Under the pieces are notes generated by a model, which was not told the origin of the DNA, made no database searches, and was given only the letters and a program-made list of their open reading frames with translations. From NCBI RefSeq assembly GCF_001553605.1, contig NZ_CP014229.1:2570501-2634500 (forward strand): a stretch of DNA of 64,000 bases, given 5' to 3'. Below are positions 1 to 9,629 of the stretch, piece after piece. The position numbers were made by a program, and so were the translations under genes. The stretch comes from Desulfovibrio fairfieldensis (GTDB taxonomy: Bacteria > Desulfobacterota > Desulfovibrionia > Desulfovibrionales > Desulfovibrionaceae). Positions within the stretch are counted from its first letter, which is position 1; every line of letters begins with the position of its first letter.

Positions 1-823
1 CGAACGGCAGGGTGATGCCCCGCATGATGCCCTGGGACATGCCCAGCTTTTCCTTGATATGCCCCACCATGATATTGAAGGCTTCGGCCAGCTGCCCCAC
101 TTCGTCGGCCTGACGGATGGGCACGTTGCTGAACTCTCCCTGCGCCACGCGGCCCGCGTGATCCTTCAACTTGGCCAGGGGCGCGGAAATGCCCCGAATC
201 AGGAGCCAGAGCGCCAGGCAGCAGCCCAGTACGGTGAGCGTGCCGAGACCCATATCCAGCATGGTGGTCATATGGATTTTGGCGCGCAGTTTTTCCACCG
301 TCCCGGCAAAGGACGTATTGATCTCGCCCCGGGCCTCGGTAAGAATTTCCTGCACCTGCTTGAGCAGCGGCATGGTGACGTCTTCAAACAGACGGCGGGC
401 CTGGGCGCTGTCGCCGCGTTCCATGGCGGCTTTGAGCCGTACGGCGGAATCATGCAGGGCCAGATGGACGGTCCCGAGCTTCTGAAAAAGCGGCTCCAGC
501 GCGGGCAGTTCCCGCTCCAGCCCCGCTTTGCCGGAACCGTAGAACCAGCGGCCGAATGCGCACTTATGCCCGTCCAGCGAGGCGTCCAACGTGGTCTCGC
601 CGTTGTCGAGCAGATACGTCTGCACGCGGGACGCCCACTGCAAATGGGCCACTTCAGCGGCCAGGAGCATGGTGTCCTGCCGGGGGCGGCTCAAGATGTC
701 GGCCTCGCCCCCGATCAGCCGCAATTCCCGAATATTGAGCAGCATGAAGGCCAGGACAACGAGCATGCCCAGCAGAAAAATGGCGACCAGTTTCTTTTTT
801 ATGGAAATGTCGCTCAAACGCAT
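1..823 (-). CDS. Methyl-accepting chemotaxis protein, N-terminal part (runs off the left edge)
   Basis: Reading the minus strand from an ATG at 823 gives 274 residues that stay open to the window edge; GGGAGGG lies just upstream as ribosome binding site. The protein begins MRLSDISIKKKLVAIFLLGM, with a membrane helix at about residues 10-30. A periplasmic region follows containing HKCAFGRWFYG, like the Cys-containing CZB-type sensor motif of chemoreceptors. A second helix lies near 187-208 and a HAMP segment (PLAKLKDHAGRVAQGEF onward) near 212-260. The signalling domain must lie beyond the left edge. Chemoreceptors of this plan signal to CheA at the inner membrane. The ligand cannot be told from the sequence. 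Confidence 0.85.
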   Translation of the reverse strand, partial: MRLSDISIKKKLVAIFLLGMLVVLAFMLLNIRELRLIGGEADILSRPRQDTMLLAAEVAHLQWASRVQTYLLDNGETTLDASLDGHKCAFGRWFYGSGKAGLERELPALEPLFQKLGTVHLALHDSAVRLKAAMERGDSAQARRLFEDVTMPLLKQVQEILTEARGEINTSFAGTVEKLRAKIHMTTMLDMGLGTLTVLGCCLALWLLIRGISAPLAKLKDHAGRVAQGEFSNVPIRQADEVGQLAEAFNIMVGHIKEKLGMSQGIMRGITLPF

Positions 824-1474
824 GACGCCCTCCCGTGTTTCCCCGTCGCGCCGCCGTCAGCGCATTAACGGCGCATCCCTTTTCCGGGGCGGGTCTGTTG
901 TCGGTTCACGGGCTCGTTCAGACGGACAGCGGCAAGCCCATGCCAGAACTCCGGCTGAGCTTTGTCATTATTGCCGGTGCATGACACGCGAAAGCCTTCC
1001 CTGAGAAAGCGGGCCACAGTTCACATGAAATTTTTCCCCAAAAAACTCCGGGGAAAACTAAAAAGAACAACGGACAACAACCGTTGACAAGCCAACGCCA
1101 TACTGGCAGCACCCGGCATGGCGAAGGACACGGCAAGTTCTCCGAATTCAGATTTAATATAACGTATTTTTAGACATAGCTTGCCTCTGGAAAAAAGGCA
1201 ATGGGGATATCTTACAGATGCACTACACTTTACTGCCGCATACTGTACGTTGAATTCTTTTTTTATGTAGTCTTCTTTTTTACAATTTCCGCCAGGCTTC
1301 GCATAGCCTGCTTCATATAATATCATGCATATTATGCAGATATAAAAATCCGTCCCGCCAAGACAAGACAGCGGAACGCCGGGATCGTCAGACTTCCGAC
1401 AACAGCTCCACGCCGTTCTTTGGTCCGGCGCGGGCGGGCTTGTCGCGCGAAGCCCGGTGGCGGCCTTGTCAATC
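824..1474. other. Gene-free, partly AT-rich spacer upstream of fliM
   Basis: No convincing coding frame lies in these 650 bases. The stretch from about 1140 to 1330 is clearly richer in A and T than the flanking genes, as expected for divergent promoters of the chemoreceptor and fliM. A short CCCC/GGGG hairpin sits near 1033-1055. Apart from the sigma-54-like site described separately, I identify no specific regulatory element. Confidence 0.5.
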
Positions 1475-1490
1475 TGGCCTTTTTTTTGCA
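1475..1490 (+). promoter_or_regulatory. Sigma-54 (RpoN) -24/-12 promoter match for fliM
   Basis: TGGC at 1475-1478 and TTGCA at 1486-1490 give the invariant GG and GC dinucleotides exactly ten bases apart, as RpoN promoters require. The predicted transcription start is near 1501, about 35 bases before the fliM ATG at 1536. RpoN-dependent flagellar promoters are well known in polar flagellates. No upstream activator site was identified. Confidence 0.6.
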
Positions 1491-1535
1491 TTCTGCTTTG
1501 CGAACAGGTACATCAGCAGGAGTTTCGAGGTCCAT

Positions 1536-2516
1536 ATGAACAAAGTTCTGGCGCAAGACGAAGTGGATGCCCTGCTGCGCGGGCTTTCCGGCGGCGAGAT
1601 TGAAAACGAACCGGAAGTGCCGGAAGACGATTCCGGCATTGTGGCCTTTGATCTCGCCAATCAGGACCGTATCATCCGCGGCCGCATGCCGGTGCTGGAA
1701 ATCGTCAACGACCGTTTCGCCCGGCTCTGCACCAATGCCCTGTCCAACGCCGTGCGCAAACGCGTGGAGCTGAACCCCATTTCCATCGACATGACCAAGT
1801 TCGGGGAATTCATGCGCTCCCTGCCCGTGCCCACGTCCATCAACATCTTCAAGATGGACCCCTTGCGCGGCAACGCCATCATGGTGGTGGACTCGCGCCT
1901 GGTCTTCGCCCTGGTGGAAAACGTCTTCGGCGGCGCGGGCACCCAGCCCAAGATCGAAGGCCGCGAATTCACGCGCATCGAACAGGCCGTGGTGGACAAA
2001 ATCGTCAAGATCGCCCTGGACAATATGGAGGAATCCTGGCGGCCCGTGCATGACGTCAAACTGGAACTGGTGCGCAGCGAAATCAACCCCCAGTTCGCGG
2101 CCATCGTGCCGCCCAGCGACGTGGTGGTGGTCATCACCTTTGAGGTGGAGCTGGATACGGCCTTGGGCTCCATGATCATCTGCCTGCCCTACGCCACCAT
2201 TGAGCCCATCCGTTCCAAACTGCACGCCAGCTTCCAGACCGAACGCCTGGAAGTGGACCACGCCTGGGTGGCGCGCCTCAAGGAGCGGCTCTTGGAAACC
2301 CCGGTGGAACTCAAAGTGCATTACGGCAACACCACCATCACCGGCAATCAGCTCCTGCGCATGCAGGTGGGCGACGTGCTGGTGCTGGACACCGACGTGG
2401 AGGACCTGCTCACCTGCACTGTGGCCGGTGTGGGCAAATACCAGGGCATCGCGGGCACGGTCAAAGCCATGAAGGCCTTTCAGATCATCAAGGAAAACGA
2501 GCCGCAGTATACATAA
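1536..2516 (+). CDS. fliM: Flagellar motor switch protein FliM
   Basis: This 326-residue protein is a component of the flagellar C-ring, where it binds CheY-P and sets rotation direction together with FliG and FliN. The N-terminus carries LAQDEVDALL (residues 5-14), the conserved CheY-binding peptide. The middle domain contains the family GGAG stretch (VENVFGGAG), and residues from about 245 form the SpoA/FliN-like domain (VGDVLVLDTDVEDL). I start at ATG 1536 because the CheY-binding motif must be near the N-terminus; an in-frame start 96 bases upstream would add unrelated residues. Length is normal for FliM. The gene stands alone here, not in a flagellar operon, and its own promoter appears to be RpoN-dependent. 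Confidence 0.95.
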   Translation: MNKVLAQDEVDALLRGLSGGEIENEPEVPEDDSGIVAFDLANQDRIIRGRMPVLEIVNDRFARLCTNALSNAVRKRVELNPISIDMTKFGEFMRSLPVPTSINIFKMDPLRGNAIMVVDSRLVFALVENVFGGAGTQPKIEGREFTRIEQAVVDKIVKIALDNMEESWRPVHDVKLELVRSEINPQFAAIVPPSDVVVVITFEVELDTALGSMIICLPYATIEPIRSKLHASFQTERLEVDHAWVARLKERLLETPVELKVHYGNTTITGNQLLRMQVGDVLVLDTDVEDLLTCTVAGVGKYQGIAGTVKAMKAFQIIKENEPQYT

Positions 2517-2571
2517 AAATGGCGTTTCCGGCCGAAAGAGCGCGTCTTCCGGAACCGCCGCCCGCGCCCCG

Positions 2572-5500
2572 TCACCTCAACTGGCCGGAGCGCATCATCA
2601 ACTTGATCCGGTTGATCTGATTCACTTCGCTCGTGCCCGGATCATAATCCAGGGCAATGATGTTGGCCTCGGGATAGCGCCGTTTCAGCTCCTTGAGCAG
2701 GCCTTTGCCCGTAATGTGGTTGGGCAGGCAGCCGAAAGGCTGCATGCAGAGAATATTGTTGACCCCCGCCTCCAGCATCCGGACCATTTCCGCGCCCAGC
2801 AGCCAGCCTTCGCCGGTCTGGTGCCCCAGGGAAATCAGATCCTTGGTTTTTTTCCGCAGTTCGTGAAAACGCACCGGCGTGCTGAAGCGCTTGCTGCGCC
2901 GAAAGCCGATGCGCATGCCCAGCCGGGTGAACTCCAGAAAGGCGATTCCGGCCAGGGCCGCGCGGGAATCCTTTTTGGAGCCCGCCAAGTGTTTGTAATT
3001 GAAGACGTGGTCATAGAAGTTGTAGAGGACAAAATCCATAAGGTCCGTGACCACCGCCTCGCCGCCCTCCTCTTCCACGATTCCGGCGGCATTGTTGTTG
3101 GCGTCCGGATGGTACTTGAGCAGGATTTCGCCCACCAGGCCCACGCGCGGCTTGCGCTCCTCGGTCAGCAGGGGCAGACGGTCAAACTCCCGGATCATGG
3201 AAAGCATGTTCAACTCAAAACGCGGAATGTTTCCTGAGACAATATTTTTCCTCGCTTTCTCCGCCCAGAGCGCGGCCAGGGCCTCCGCGCTTCCCGTCTC
3301 CCTTTCGTAGGGCCGCACCCGATGGGTCATGCGCAACAGCGCGTCGCCGTAGTGCCCGGCCATGATCATCCGGCGCAGCATCTTGCCTGTCAGCCTGATG
3401 CCCGGGGCATCCGCCTGGATGCTGGTGGAAAAGGAAACAATGGGGATATGCTCCAGACCGGCGTCCAACAGGGCTTTGCGCAGAAAACCGATGTAATTGG
3501 TGGCCCGGCAGCCGCCGCCGGTCTGCGAGATCACCAGCGCCACCTTGTCCGGATCATAGGCGCCGCTTTTGACTGCGGCCAGCAACTGCCCCACCACCAC
3601 GATGGCCGGAAAGCAGGCGTCATTGTTCACATGGCGCAGCCCCAGCTCAATGGCCGCCCTGTCCACATGGGACAACTGCACGGCCGTGTAGCCTTCGGAG
3701 GCGAACACCGCTTCCGCGAACTGGAAATGCAGGGGGGACATCTGGGGCACCAGCAAGGTATGCGTTTCGCGCATGTCTCTGGTAAAGACCGGCGGCGGCC
3801 CGCCCGCCATCACGGCGCGGCAGGCCTGCTTTTCCCGGCGTTCGCGCATGGCCGCCAGCAGCGAGCGGATGCGAATGCGCGCCGGGCCGAGGTTCGCGCC
3901 CTCGTCGATCTTGATCTGGGCATACAGACGCCCCCGCAGGGTGACGATTTCTTCCAGCTGGTCCGATGTGATGGCGTCCAGGCCGCAGCCGAACGACACC
4001 AGCTGCAACACGGCCAGGTTGTCCACCGTGGCCGCATAGGCACCGGCCCGGTACAGGCGCGAATGGTAGGCCCACTGGTCCACCACCCGCAACGGGCCGG
4101 GATCCGGCATCAGATGCGCCACGGAATCCTCGGTCAGCACGGCCAGACCGCAGGAGGCCACCAGATCGGCCACGCCGTGGTGCACCTCCGGGTCAGTATG
4201 GTAGGGATGCCCGGCCAGAACGATTCCCATCTTGCCCTCGGCCGTCAGCTCCGCCAGGGCGGCTTCGCCCGCCTCGCGCATTTCCCGGTGGAAATTGTCC
4301 ATCTCCCCAAAGCCCGCGCGCACGGCCTCTTCCAGTTCGGCCAGGGGAATGCCCGAAAAGAAGGGAATGTCGCGCATGCGCCTGGCAAGCAACTTTCTGT
4401 CCAGAGGCAGAAACTGATGGATAAAAGTTATGCCGCGCTCCTCAAGAGCGCTGATATTGCGCGCCAATAGCTCAGGATAGCCGATGACCACCGGACAGTT
4501 GAAGGTGCCGGCATCGGATCCGGCGCTTTTCTGCTCGTGCGGCAGGCAGGGAAAAAAAATGGTGGTGAGCCCTTGCTCCACCAGGTCCAGCACATGGCCG
4601 TGCGAGAGTTTCGCCGGGTAACAGACGGTCTGCGAGGGAATCGTGTCATAACCGCCGTAATATATTTCCTTGGACGACGGAGAGGAGAGAACCACCCGAA
4701 AGCCCAGCCTGGTAAACAAGGTGAACCAGAGCGGATAGTTTTCAAAAATGTTCAGCGCGCGGGGAATGCCGATGGAGCCGCGCCAGGCCTCCCGCGCTGC
4801 CAGTGGCGTATAGGGTTCGAACAGGCGCTTGTACTTGTAGGCATAGAGATTGGGACAGCGCGAGGGTTCCGTTTCCGCGCCGCGCTCGCAGCGGTTGCCG
4901 GAGATGAAGCGCCGCTTGTCCGCAAAGGTGGTGATGGTCAAAAGGCAGGCGTTGGTGCAGCGGCGGCAGCGGGTCGCGGCCGTGCGCACGGAAAACGTCT
5001 TGAGTTCTTCCGGGCCGATCAGGCTGGTTTTTGCACCCATCGGCCCGCGCCTTTCGGCGATCAGGGCCGCGCCGAAAGCCCCCATCAGCCCGGAAATGGA
5101 GGGGCGCTTGACCGGACGCCCCAGCTCCAGCTCCAGGGCCCGCAGCAGGGCGTCGTTGGCGAAAGCGCCGCCCTGGGCGACCAGGTATTCGCCCAACTCG
5201 GCCACATTGGCGATCTTCATCACCTTGAAGCAGGCGTTGCGCACCACGGCGTAGGAAAGGCCGGCCGCAATGTCGCCTATTTTCGCCCCTTCTTTCTGGG
5301 CCTGCTTGACCTTGGAATTCATGAACACCGTGCAGCGGGTGCCCAGATCCACGGGCGACCCGGCATACAGCGCCTCGTTCACAAAGTCCGCCAGCGGCAT
5401 GTTCAGGGACTCCGCGAAATTCTCGATAAAAGAACCGCATCCGGCCGAGCAGGCTTCATTGAGATTGATCCTGTCGATGACGCCGTTGCGGATGCGCATG

Positions 5501-6786
5501 CATTTGATGTCCTGGCCGCCGATGTCCAGAATGAACGAGACGCGCGGCTCGAAAAAGGCGGCCGCCGTGAAATGCGCCACGGTCTCCACTTCATCAATGT
5601 CCAGGCGCAACGCCGCCGTCAGCAGGGCGCTGCCGTAGCCCGTGGCCGCCGCCGCTCTGATGACGAGATCCGGATGCTTGCGGGCGTAAATGTCTTTGAG
5701 CACGCCGAGAGCCGCGGTCAGGGGGTCGCCCTTGTTGGAATCATAAAAGGAGTAGAGCAGATTGCCGTCGGCATCCAGCAAGGCGGCCTTGATGGTGGTG
5801 GAGCCGCAGTCAAAACCCAGCCAGGCGTCGCCCACGGCGCTTTCCAGATCCCGCCGCGTCACCCGGCTTCCGGCATGCCGCGCCGTAAAGGCCCTTCGCT
5901 CCGCCTCGGAGGCGAACAGGGGCGGCAGCCTGCCGTAGGTCTGCGGCGCGCTGCGTTTTTCCAGTACGGTCAGGCAGTCCTGAAAAGACATTTCCCGCGG
6001 GGCCATGTTCAGCGCATGGTAGGCCGCGCCGAGGGCCACGAAAAAATGCCCGTCATCCGGAAAAACAGCCTCGGTCATGTCCTTGAGCATGGCCGTGAAA
6101 CGCTCCCGCAACGAGTGCAAAAAAAACAGCGGGCCGCCGAGAAAAACGACCTTACCCTTGATGGCCCTGCCGCGCGCCAGGCCGCCGATGGTCTGGTTGA
6201 CCACCGCCTGCATGATGGAGGCGGCAATGTCCTCGCGCGCGCAGCCCTCGTTGAGCAGGGGAAGAATGTCGGTTTTGGCGAAAACCCCGCAGCGCGAGGC
6301 AATGGGATAGATGGTCGCGCAGTTCCGGGCCAGCCGGTCCAGACCGGCGGCGTCCGTGCCGATGAAGGCCGCCATCTGGTCGATAAACGCGCCCGTGCCT
6401 CCGGCGCAGGTTTCATTCATGCGCTGCTCAAGGCCGCCGGTCAGAAAGGTCAGCTTGGCGTCCTCGCCGCCCAGCTCGATAATCGCGTCGGCATCGGGAA
6501 TTTTTTTTCTGATGGCCAGATTTGAGGCCAGCACTTCCTGAATGAAGGGCAGCCCCAGCTCGTCGGCCAGGGAAATGCCGCCGGAGCCGGTGATGCTCAT
6601 GCGGCAGGCCGTATCGCCTCCGAAAGCCGCGATCTCGCGCACAAGGCGCGCCGCGCATTCCCTGACCTCGGAATAGTGCCGCGTGTATTTGCTGAAAAGA
6701 ATGTTCTCCGCCGGGTCCATGACAACCGTTTTAACGGTGGTGGAGCCGATATCGAGACCGACATGGTATATTGCTGGAGGCTGCAT
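2572..6786 (-). CDS. Giant acyl-CoA dehydratase activase-like protein (BadF/HgdC ATPase, DUF2229)
   Basis: The 1404-residue protein joins two ASKHA/BadF-type ATPase modules to the C-terminal regions typical of 2-hydroxyacyl-CoA dehydratase activases. Module one starts GLDIGSTTVKTVVMD (about residues 10-24) and carries NETCAGGTGAF; module two starts GFDCGSTTIKAALLD (about 324) and carries NEACSAGCGSF. In HgdC-type activators the equivalent Cys bind a shared [4Fe-4S] cluster that passes an electron, driven by ATP, to the dehydratase. A further Cys cluster (CRRCTNAC) follows near 635, then DUF2229-like and dehydratase-subunit-like parts. The natural substrate of these very large fused forms is not known to me, and no dehydratase or CoA-transferase gene is adjacent. 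It is a single gene, with a weak ribosome binding site. Confidence 0.85.
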   Translation of the reverse strand: MQPPAIYHVGLDIGSTTVKTVVMDPAENILFSKYTRHYSEVRECAARLVREIAAFGGDTACRMSITGSGGISLADELGLPFIQEVLASNLAIRKKIPDADAIIELGGEDAKLTFLTGGLEQRMNETCAGGTGAFIDQMAAFIGTDAAGLDRLARNCATIYPIASRCGVFAKTDILPLLNEGCAREDIAASIMQAVVNQTIGGLARGRAIKGKVVFLGGPLFFLHSLRERFTAMLKDMTEAVFPDDGHFFVALGAAYHALNMAPREMSFQDCLTVLEKRSAPQTYGRLPPLFASEAERRAFTARHAGSRVTRRDLESAVGDAWLGFDCGSTTIKAALLDADGNLLYSFYDSNKGDPLTAALGVLKDIYARKHPDLVIRAAAATGYGSALLTAALRLDIDEVETVAHFTAAAFFEPRVSFILDIGGQDIKCMRIRNGVIDRINLNEACSAGCGSFIENFAESLNMPLADFVNEALYAGSPVDLGTRCTVFMNSKVKQAQKEGAKIGDIAAGLSYAVVRNACFKVMKIANVAELGEYLVAQGGAFANDALLRALELELGRPVKRPSISGLMGAFGAALIAERRGPMGAKTSLIGPEELKTFSVRTAATRCRRCTNACLLTITTFADKRRFISGNRCERGAETEPSRCPNLYAYKYKRLFEPYTPLAAREAWRGSIGIPRALNIFENYPLWFTLFTRLGFRVVLSSPSSKEIYYGGYDTIPSQTVCYPAKLSHGHVLDLVEQGLTTIFFPCLPHEQKSAGSDAGTFNCPVVIGYPELLARNISALEERGITFIHQFLPLDRKLLARRMRDIPFFSGIPLAELEEAVRAGFGEMDNFHREMREAGEAALAELTAEGKMGIVLAGHPYHTDPEVHHGVADLVASCGLAVLTEDSVAHLMPDPGPLRVVDQWAYHSRLYRAGAYAATVDNLAVLQLVSFGCGLDAITSDQLEEIVTLRGRLYAQIKIDEGANLGPARIRIRSLLAAMRERREKQACRAVMAGGPPPVFTRDMRETHTLLVPQMSPLHFQFAEAVFASEGYTAVQLSHVDRAAIELGLRHVNNDACFPAIVVVGQLLAAVKSGAYDPDKVALVISQTGGGCRATNYIGFLRKALLDAGLEHIPIVSFSTSIQADAPGIRLTGKMLRRMIMAGHYGDALLRMTHRVRPYERETGSAEALAALWAEKARKNIVSGNIPRFELNMLSMIREFDRLPLLTEERKPRVGLVGEILLKYHPDANNNAAGIVEEEGGEAVVTDLMDFVLYNFYDHVFNYKHLAGSKKDSRAALAGIAFLEFTRLGMRIGFRRSKRFSTPVRFHELRKKTKDLISLGHQTGEGWLLGAEMVRMLEAGVNNILCMQPFGCLPNHITGKGLLKELKRRYPEANIIALDYDPGTSEVNQINRIKLMMRSGQLR

Positions 6787-7157
6787 GGAGCGCTCAGACC
6801 TGACCTTTCATACGTATATAGTATACATTTAGATAGCGACAGACAGCATTCTATGCACTATCAATTCAAAAATAAAGGTATTCATATAGGGGGGAAAAGC
6901 TGCCGGAGTGTCCTCTGGGCACAAGCCGACAAGCGGATAAGAGCGACAAGACGGCTCAAGCCCGTGCCGGAACATGAGCACGCGCTGCAATGGTAAGGGG
7001 GAATCAGTCACAACTCCGGCAATGCGAATCACAGGTCAGACATAGGAGCCGTCGCCACAGACGGTCAACGGCAATTCCGGGGTGATACTGGTACAGGGAA
7101 GCGCGGCAGGGGAAAGTGCCGCGCGGGCCGCACAACAATAGAAACAGATGTAGGCTA
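6787..7157. other. Spacer without recognised gene
   Basis: This stretch separates the activase-like gene from a dispersed repeat. The first 60 bases are AT-rich and, read on the minus strand, contain TATACT near 6820, a plausible -10 for the activase gene, though I see no good -35. The rest (about 6900-7157) has short open frames on both strands but none with a ribosome binding site or recognisable protein. Confidence 0.4.
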
Positions 7158-7300
7158 GGAGCTGTTTCTAAATTAGGATTTTCATTCTCTGCCAAGGAAG
7201 ACGAGTCCTGGGCGAGGAGCATATTCAAACAGATTCGACCTCCGCACGGGGCGAGCCTGACGCAGGCAGAGGGCTAAAGGACAATTTAAAAACAGCTCCC
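7158..7300 (+). repeat. Dispersed repeat family A, copy 1 (complementary ends GGAGCTGTTT)
   Basis: The left end GGAGCTGTTTCTAAATT and the reverse complement of the right end, GGAGCTGTTTTTAAATT, form terminal inverted repeats of the element. The core resembles copies at 15800-15946, 45279-45427, 51091-51212 and the right window edge (TTCTCTGCCAAGGAAG, TATTCAAAC, GGGCGAGCCTGACG). An inner pair CTCTGCC/GGCAGAG also matches. No coding potential; a small palindromic mobile element or structured RNA are both possible. Confidence 0.75.
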
Positions 7301-7391
7301 AGAGCAGTCAACACGTTAAATGCTCTACATCTGCGCCGGGAGTTAAGCATTTTCACCTTGAACATGCCCTCGCCTGCCCACATTCCGCCTG

Positions 7392-8231
7392 CTACTGTCC
7401 CCGGATCCAGTAGGTTTCAAAACCGTCTTCCAGCCAGCCGTCCTCCACATTGCTGAAACCCGCCTGCTTGAAAAGCTGGCGGTACTCGTCGCGGGTGCGC
7501 CGCCAGCCCCAGAACTGCTGGCGGCGGATGCCCAGATAATGCAGGACGCCGCGAATGACGATCTTGATGGCATTGACGAAGCTGCCGATAAAGGAATCCT
7601 CTTCCAGCAACGAGGCGGACAGGCAGACCAGCTCGCCGCCGGGCGCCAGTTGGGCGCGCAGTTCCTCCAGCAAATGGGTGAGCTCGCGGGTGGGAATGCC
7701 GTAATCCACCGTGGAAAGATAAATCATGTCGTACTGCACGTCCGAGGGCAGGCAGGCCGGGGGCAGGCCGATGTAGATGCGCTCCGCCGGGATCTGCCGC
7801 CTGAGCCACTTCATGCCCACGGTGCTGGGTTCGTTGACGTGCAGTTCCAGTTCGGGCATTTCCTCCAGGAGCTCTTTTTCCATATAGCCCACACCGCTGC
7901 CGATGGAGAGCACGCGCAACGGCCCGGCCCGGCCCGGTTCCTGGGCCAGCTTGGCGCGCAACTGACCGGCCAGCCAGCGGGCGTCCTTGCGCTTGTTGGC
8001 GCGCCAGACCGAGGGCAGGTCGTCCCAATCCTTGTAGCGGCGGAACAACTCCTCGTAAAACGTGGCGTAGAACTTGGGCTCCGCCAGATGGAAAAACGAA
8101 ATGTGCGAGAACGCCGTGAACGGTATTCCCTGCCAGCTTTCCTGATAAAAACGCCGCACTCTTACGCCTCCCGGATCAGAAGAACAACGCGCAAAGACAA
8201 GGGTCTCCGGCGGTTGCCCGACATAGAACAC
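7392..8231 (-). CDS. Class I SAM-dependent methyltransferase-like protein
   Basis: The 279-residue protein contains a Rossmann-type SAM-binding segment, LRVLSIGSGVGYMEKELL (about residues 104-121), followed by an acidic residue in ELHVNEP that would contact the SAM ribose. A methyltransferase-like C-terminal half (LAPGGELVCLSASLLEED) follows, ending with a DEYRQLFKQAGF segment common in this fold. The substrate is unknown. The start is uncertain: the ATG at 8231 gives the longest form, but the region before residue 20 looks unconserved and a shorter GTG start is possible. The gene stands alone, divergent from the alcohol dehydrogenase, and its 3' end faces the family A repeat. Confidence 0.75.
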   Translation of the reverse strand: MFYVGQPPETLVFARCSSDPGGVRVRRFYQESWQGIPFTAFSHISFFHLAEPKFYATFYEELFRRYKDWDDLPSVWRANKRKDARWLAGQLRAKLAQEPGRAGPLRVLSIGSGVGYMEKELLEEMPELELHVNEPSTVGMKWLRRQIPAERIYIGLPPACLPSDVQYDMIYLSTVDYGIPTRELTHLLEELRAQLAPGGELVCLSASLLEEDSFIGSFVNAIKIVIRGVLHYLGIRRQQFWGWRRTRDEYRQLFKQAGFSNVEDGWLEDGFETYWIRGQ

Positions 8232-8370
8232 TATAGCTCAACCTTCGGCGCGGCGCAATGTCCCGGCGCGCTGCGGCGGACTTCCGGCCTTTACCGCGCA
8301 CCCGTCTTCCGGCATGCTGTCCCCCGGAGCAGATTCGCTTTAAAAATATCCATGTTCAAAGAGGCTTGTC

Positions 8371-9450
8371 ATGAACGGCACAATGACGGCACTGGTCTGG
8401 CGCGACGCGGGCGAACTGCGTCTGGAAAAACGCCCCCTCCCCCACATTCAGGACCCGCGCGACGCCATTGTGCGGGTGACACTGTCCAGCATCTGCGCCA
8501 GCGATCTGCATATCCGCGACGGCGCGGTGCCGCGCGCCCGGCCCGGCGTCATTCTGGGCCACGAATTTGTGGGCGAGGTGGTCGAGATCGGCCCCGAGGT
8601 GCGCAAAGTCCGGCCCGGCATGCGGGTAGCGGCCAATGTGGAAACCTTCTGTGGCTCCTGTTTCTTCTGCCGTCACGATTATGTGAACAACTGCGAGCAG
8701 GGCGGCTGGGAACTGGGCTGCCGCATTGACGGCTGCCAGACCGAATATGTGCGCGTGCCCTTTGCGGACAACGGCCTCAACCCCATCCCTGCGGACCTGA
8801 CCGACGAGGAGGTCATTTTTGTGGGCGACGTGCTCTCCAGCGGTTATTTCGGCGCGGAACTGGCCGAGATCCGCCCCGGCGACACGGTGGCCGTGCTCGG
8901 AGCCGGACCCGTGGGCCTCTGCGCCATGGCCTGCGCCCGCCTGTTCGGCGCGGGGCGGATCATTGCCGTGGATCTGCTGGAAAGCCGTTTGTGTCTGGCC
9001 AGAGCCCGGGGCTGGGCCGACGATGCGATCAACGCCGCCGGGGAAGATGTGGAAGCCCGCGTGCGCGAACTCAGCGCGGGCAAAGGCGCGGATGCCGTGA
9101 TCGAAGCCGCCGGGGGCGGAGACACCTTTCAGACGGCCTGGAAAATCGCCCGGCCCCACGCCTGTGTGGCCGTGGTAGCCATGTATGCCGAGGCCCAGAG
9201 CCTGCCTCTGCACCGGATGTACGGCAAAAACCTCATTTTCAAGACCGGCGGTGTGGATGCCGTGCACTGCGACCGTCTGATCCGGCTTATCGCCGAGGGC
9301 AGGCTGGACATGCGCCCCCTGATTACCCACCGGTTGCCCCTGGAGCGCATTCTGGAAGGCTATGACATTTTTGAGCGCAAGAGCGGCAACTGCATCAAAT
9401 GCGTGGTCACGCCCGCAACAGCGGAACAGGTGTTTAATCCCCCTGAGTAA
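8371..9450 (+). CDS. Zinc-dependent alcohol dehydrogenase (MDR superfamily)
   Basis: This 359-residue cytoplasmic NAD(P)-dependent dehydrogenase shows the full zinc MDR signature. ICASDLH gives the catalytic zinc Cys and GHEFVGEV the GHE motif. Four structural-zinc Cys lie in CGSCFFCRHDYVNNC. The coenzyme-binding GAGPVGLCAMA follows near residue 173. The overall form resembles threonine dehydrogenase, sorbitol dehydrogenase and formaldehyde-type branches; the substrate cannot be assigned. Start at ATG 8371 is supported by AGAGG upstream. It is monocistronic; the AG dinucleotide tract begins 80 bases after its stop codon. Confidence 0.9.
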   Translation: MNGTMTALVWRDAGELRLEKRPLPHIQDPRDAIVRVTLSSICASDLHIRDGAVPRARPGVILGHEFVGEVVEIGPEVRKVRPGMRVAANVETFCGSCFFCRHDYVNNCEQGGWELGCRIDGCQTEYVRVPFADNGLNPIPADLTDEEVIFVGDVLSSGYFGAELAEIRPGDTVAVLGAGPVGLCAMACARLFGAGRIIAVDLLESRLCLARARGWADDAINAAGEDVEARVRELSAGKGADAVIEAAGGGDTFQTAWKIARPHACVAVVAMYAEAQSLPLHRMYGKNLIFKTGGVDAVHCDRLIRLIAEGRLDMRPLITHRLPLERILEGYDIFERKSGNCIKCVVTPATAEQVFNPPE

Positions 9451-9525
9451 GGGTATAAGCCAACTTAGGAAGATAAATTTATGGAAATAAACAGGCTTGA
9501 CTCTGGGGTTTGCAAGGGGGGCTGT

Positions 9526-9591
<66 letters not shown>

Positions 9592-9629
9592 ACCGATATC
9601 CGCTCTGTCTGGCGGCCTGCGTTGCTCTG

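Noticed and set aside
4537-6525. 662-codon plus-strand open frame within the activase gene
   Set aside because: It is the antisense frame of a clearly coding minus-strand gene; GC-rich codon bias creates it and its residues match no protein family.
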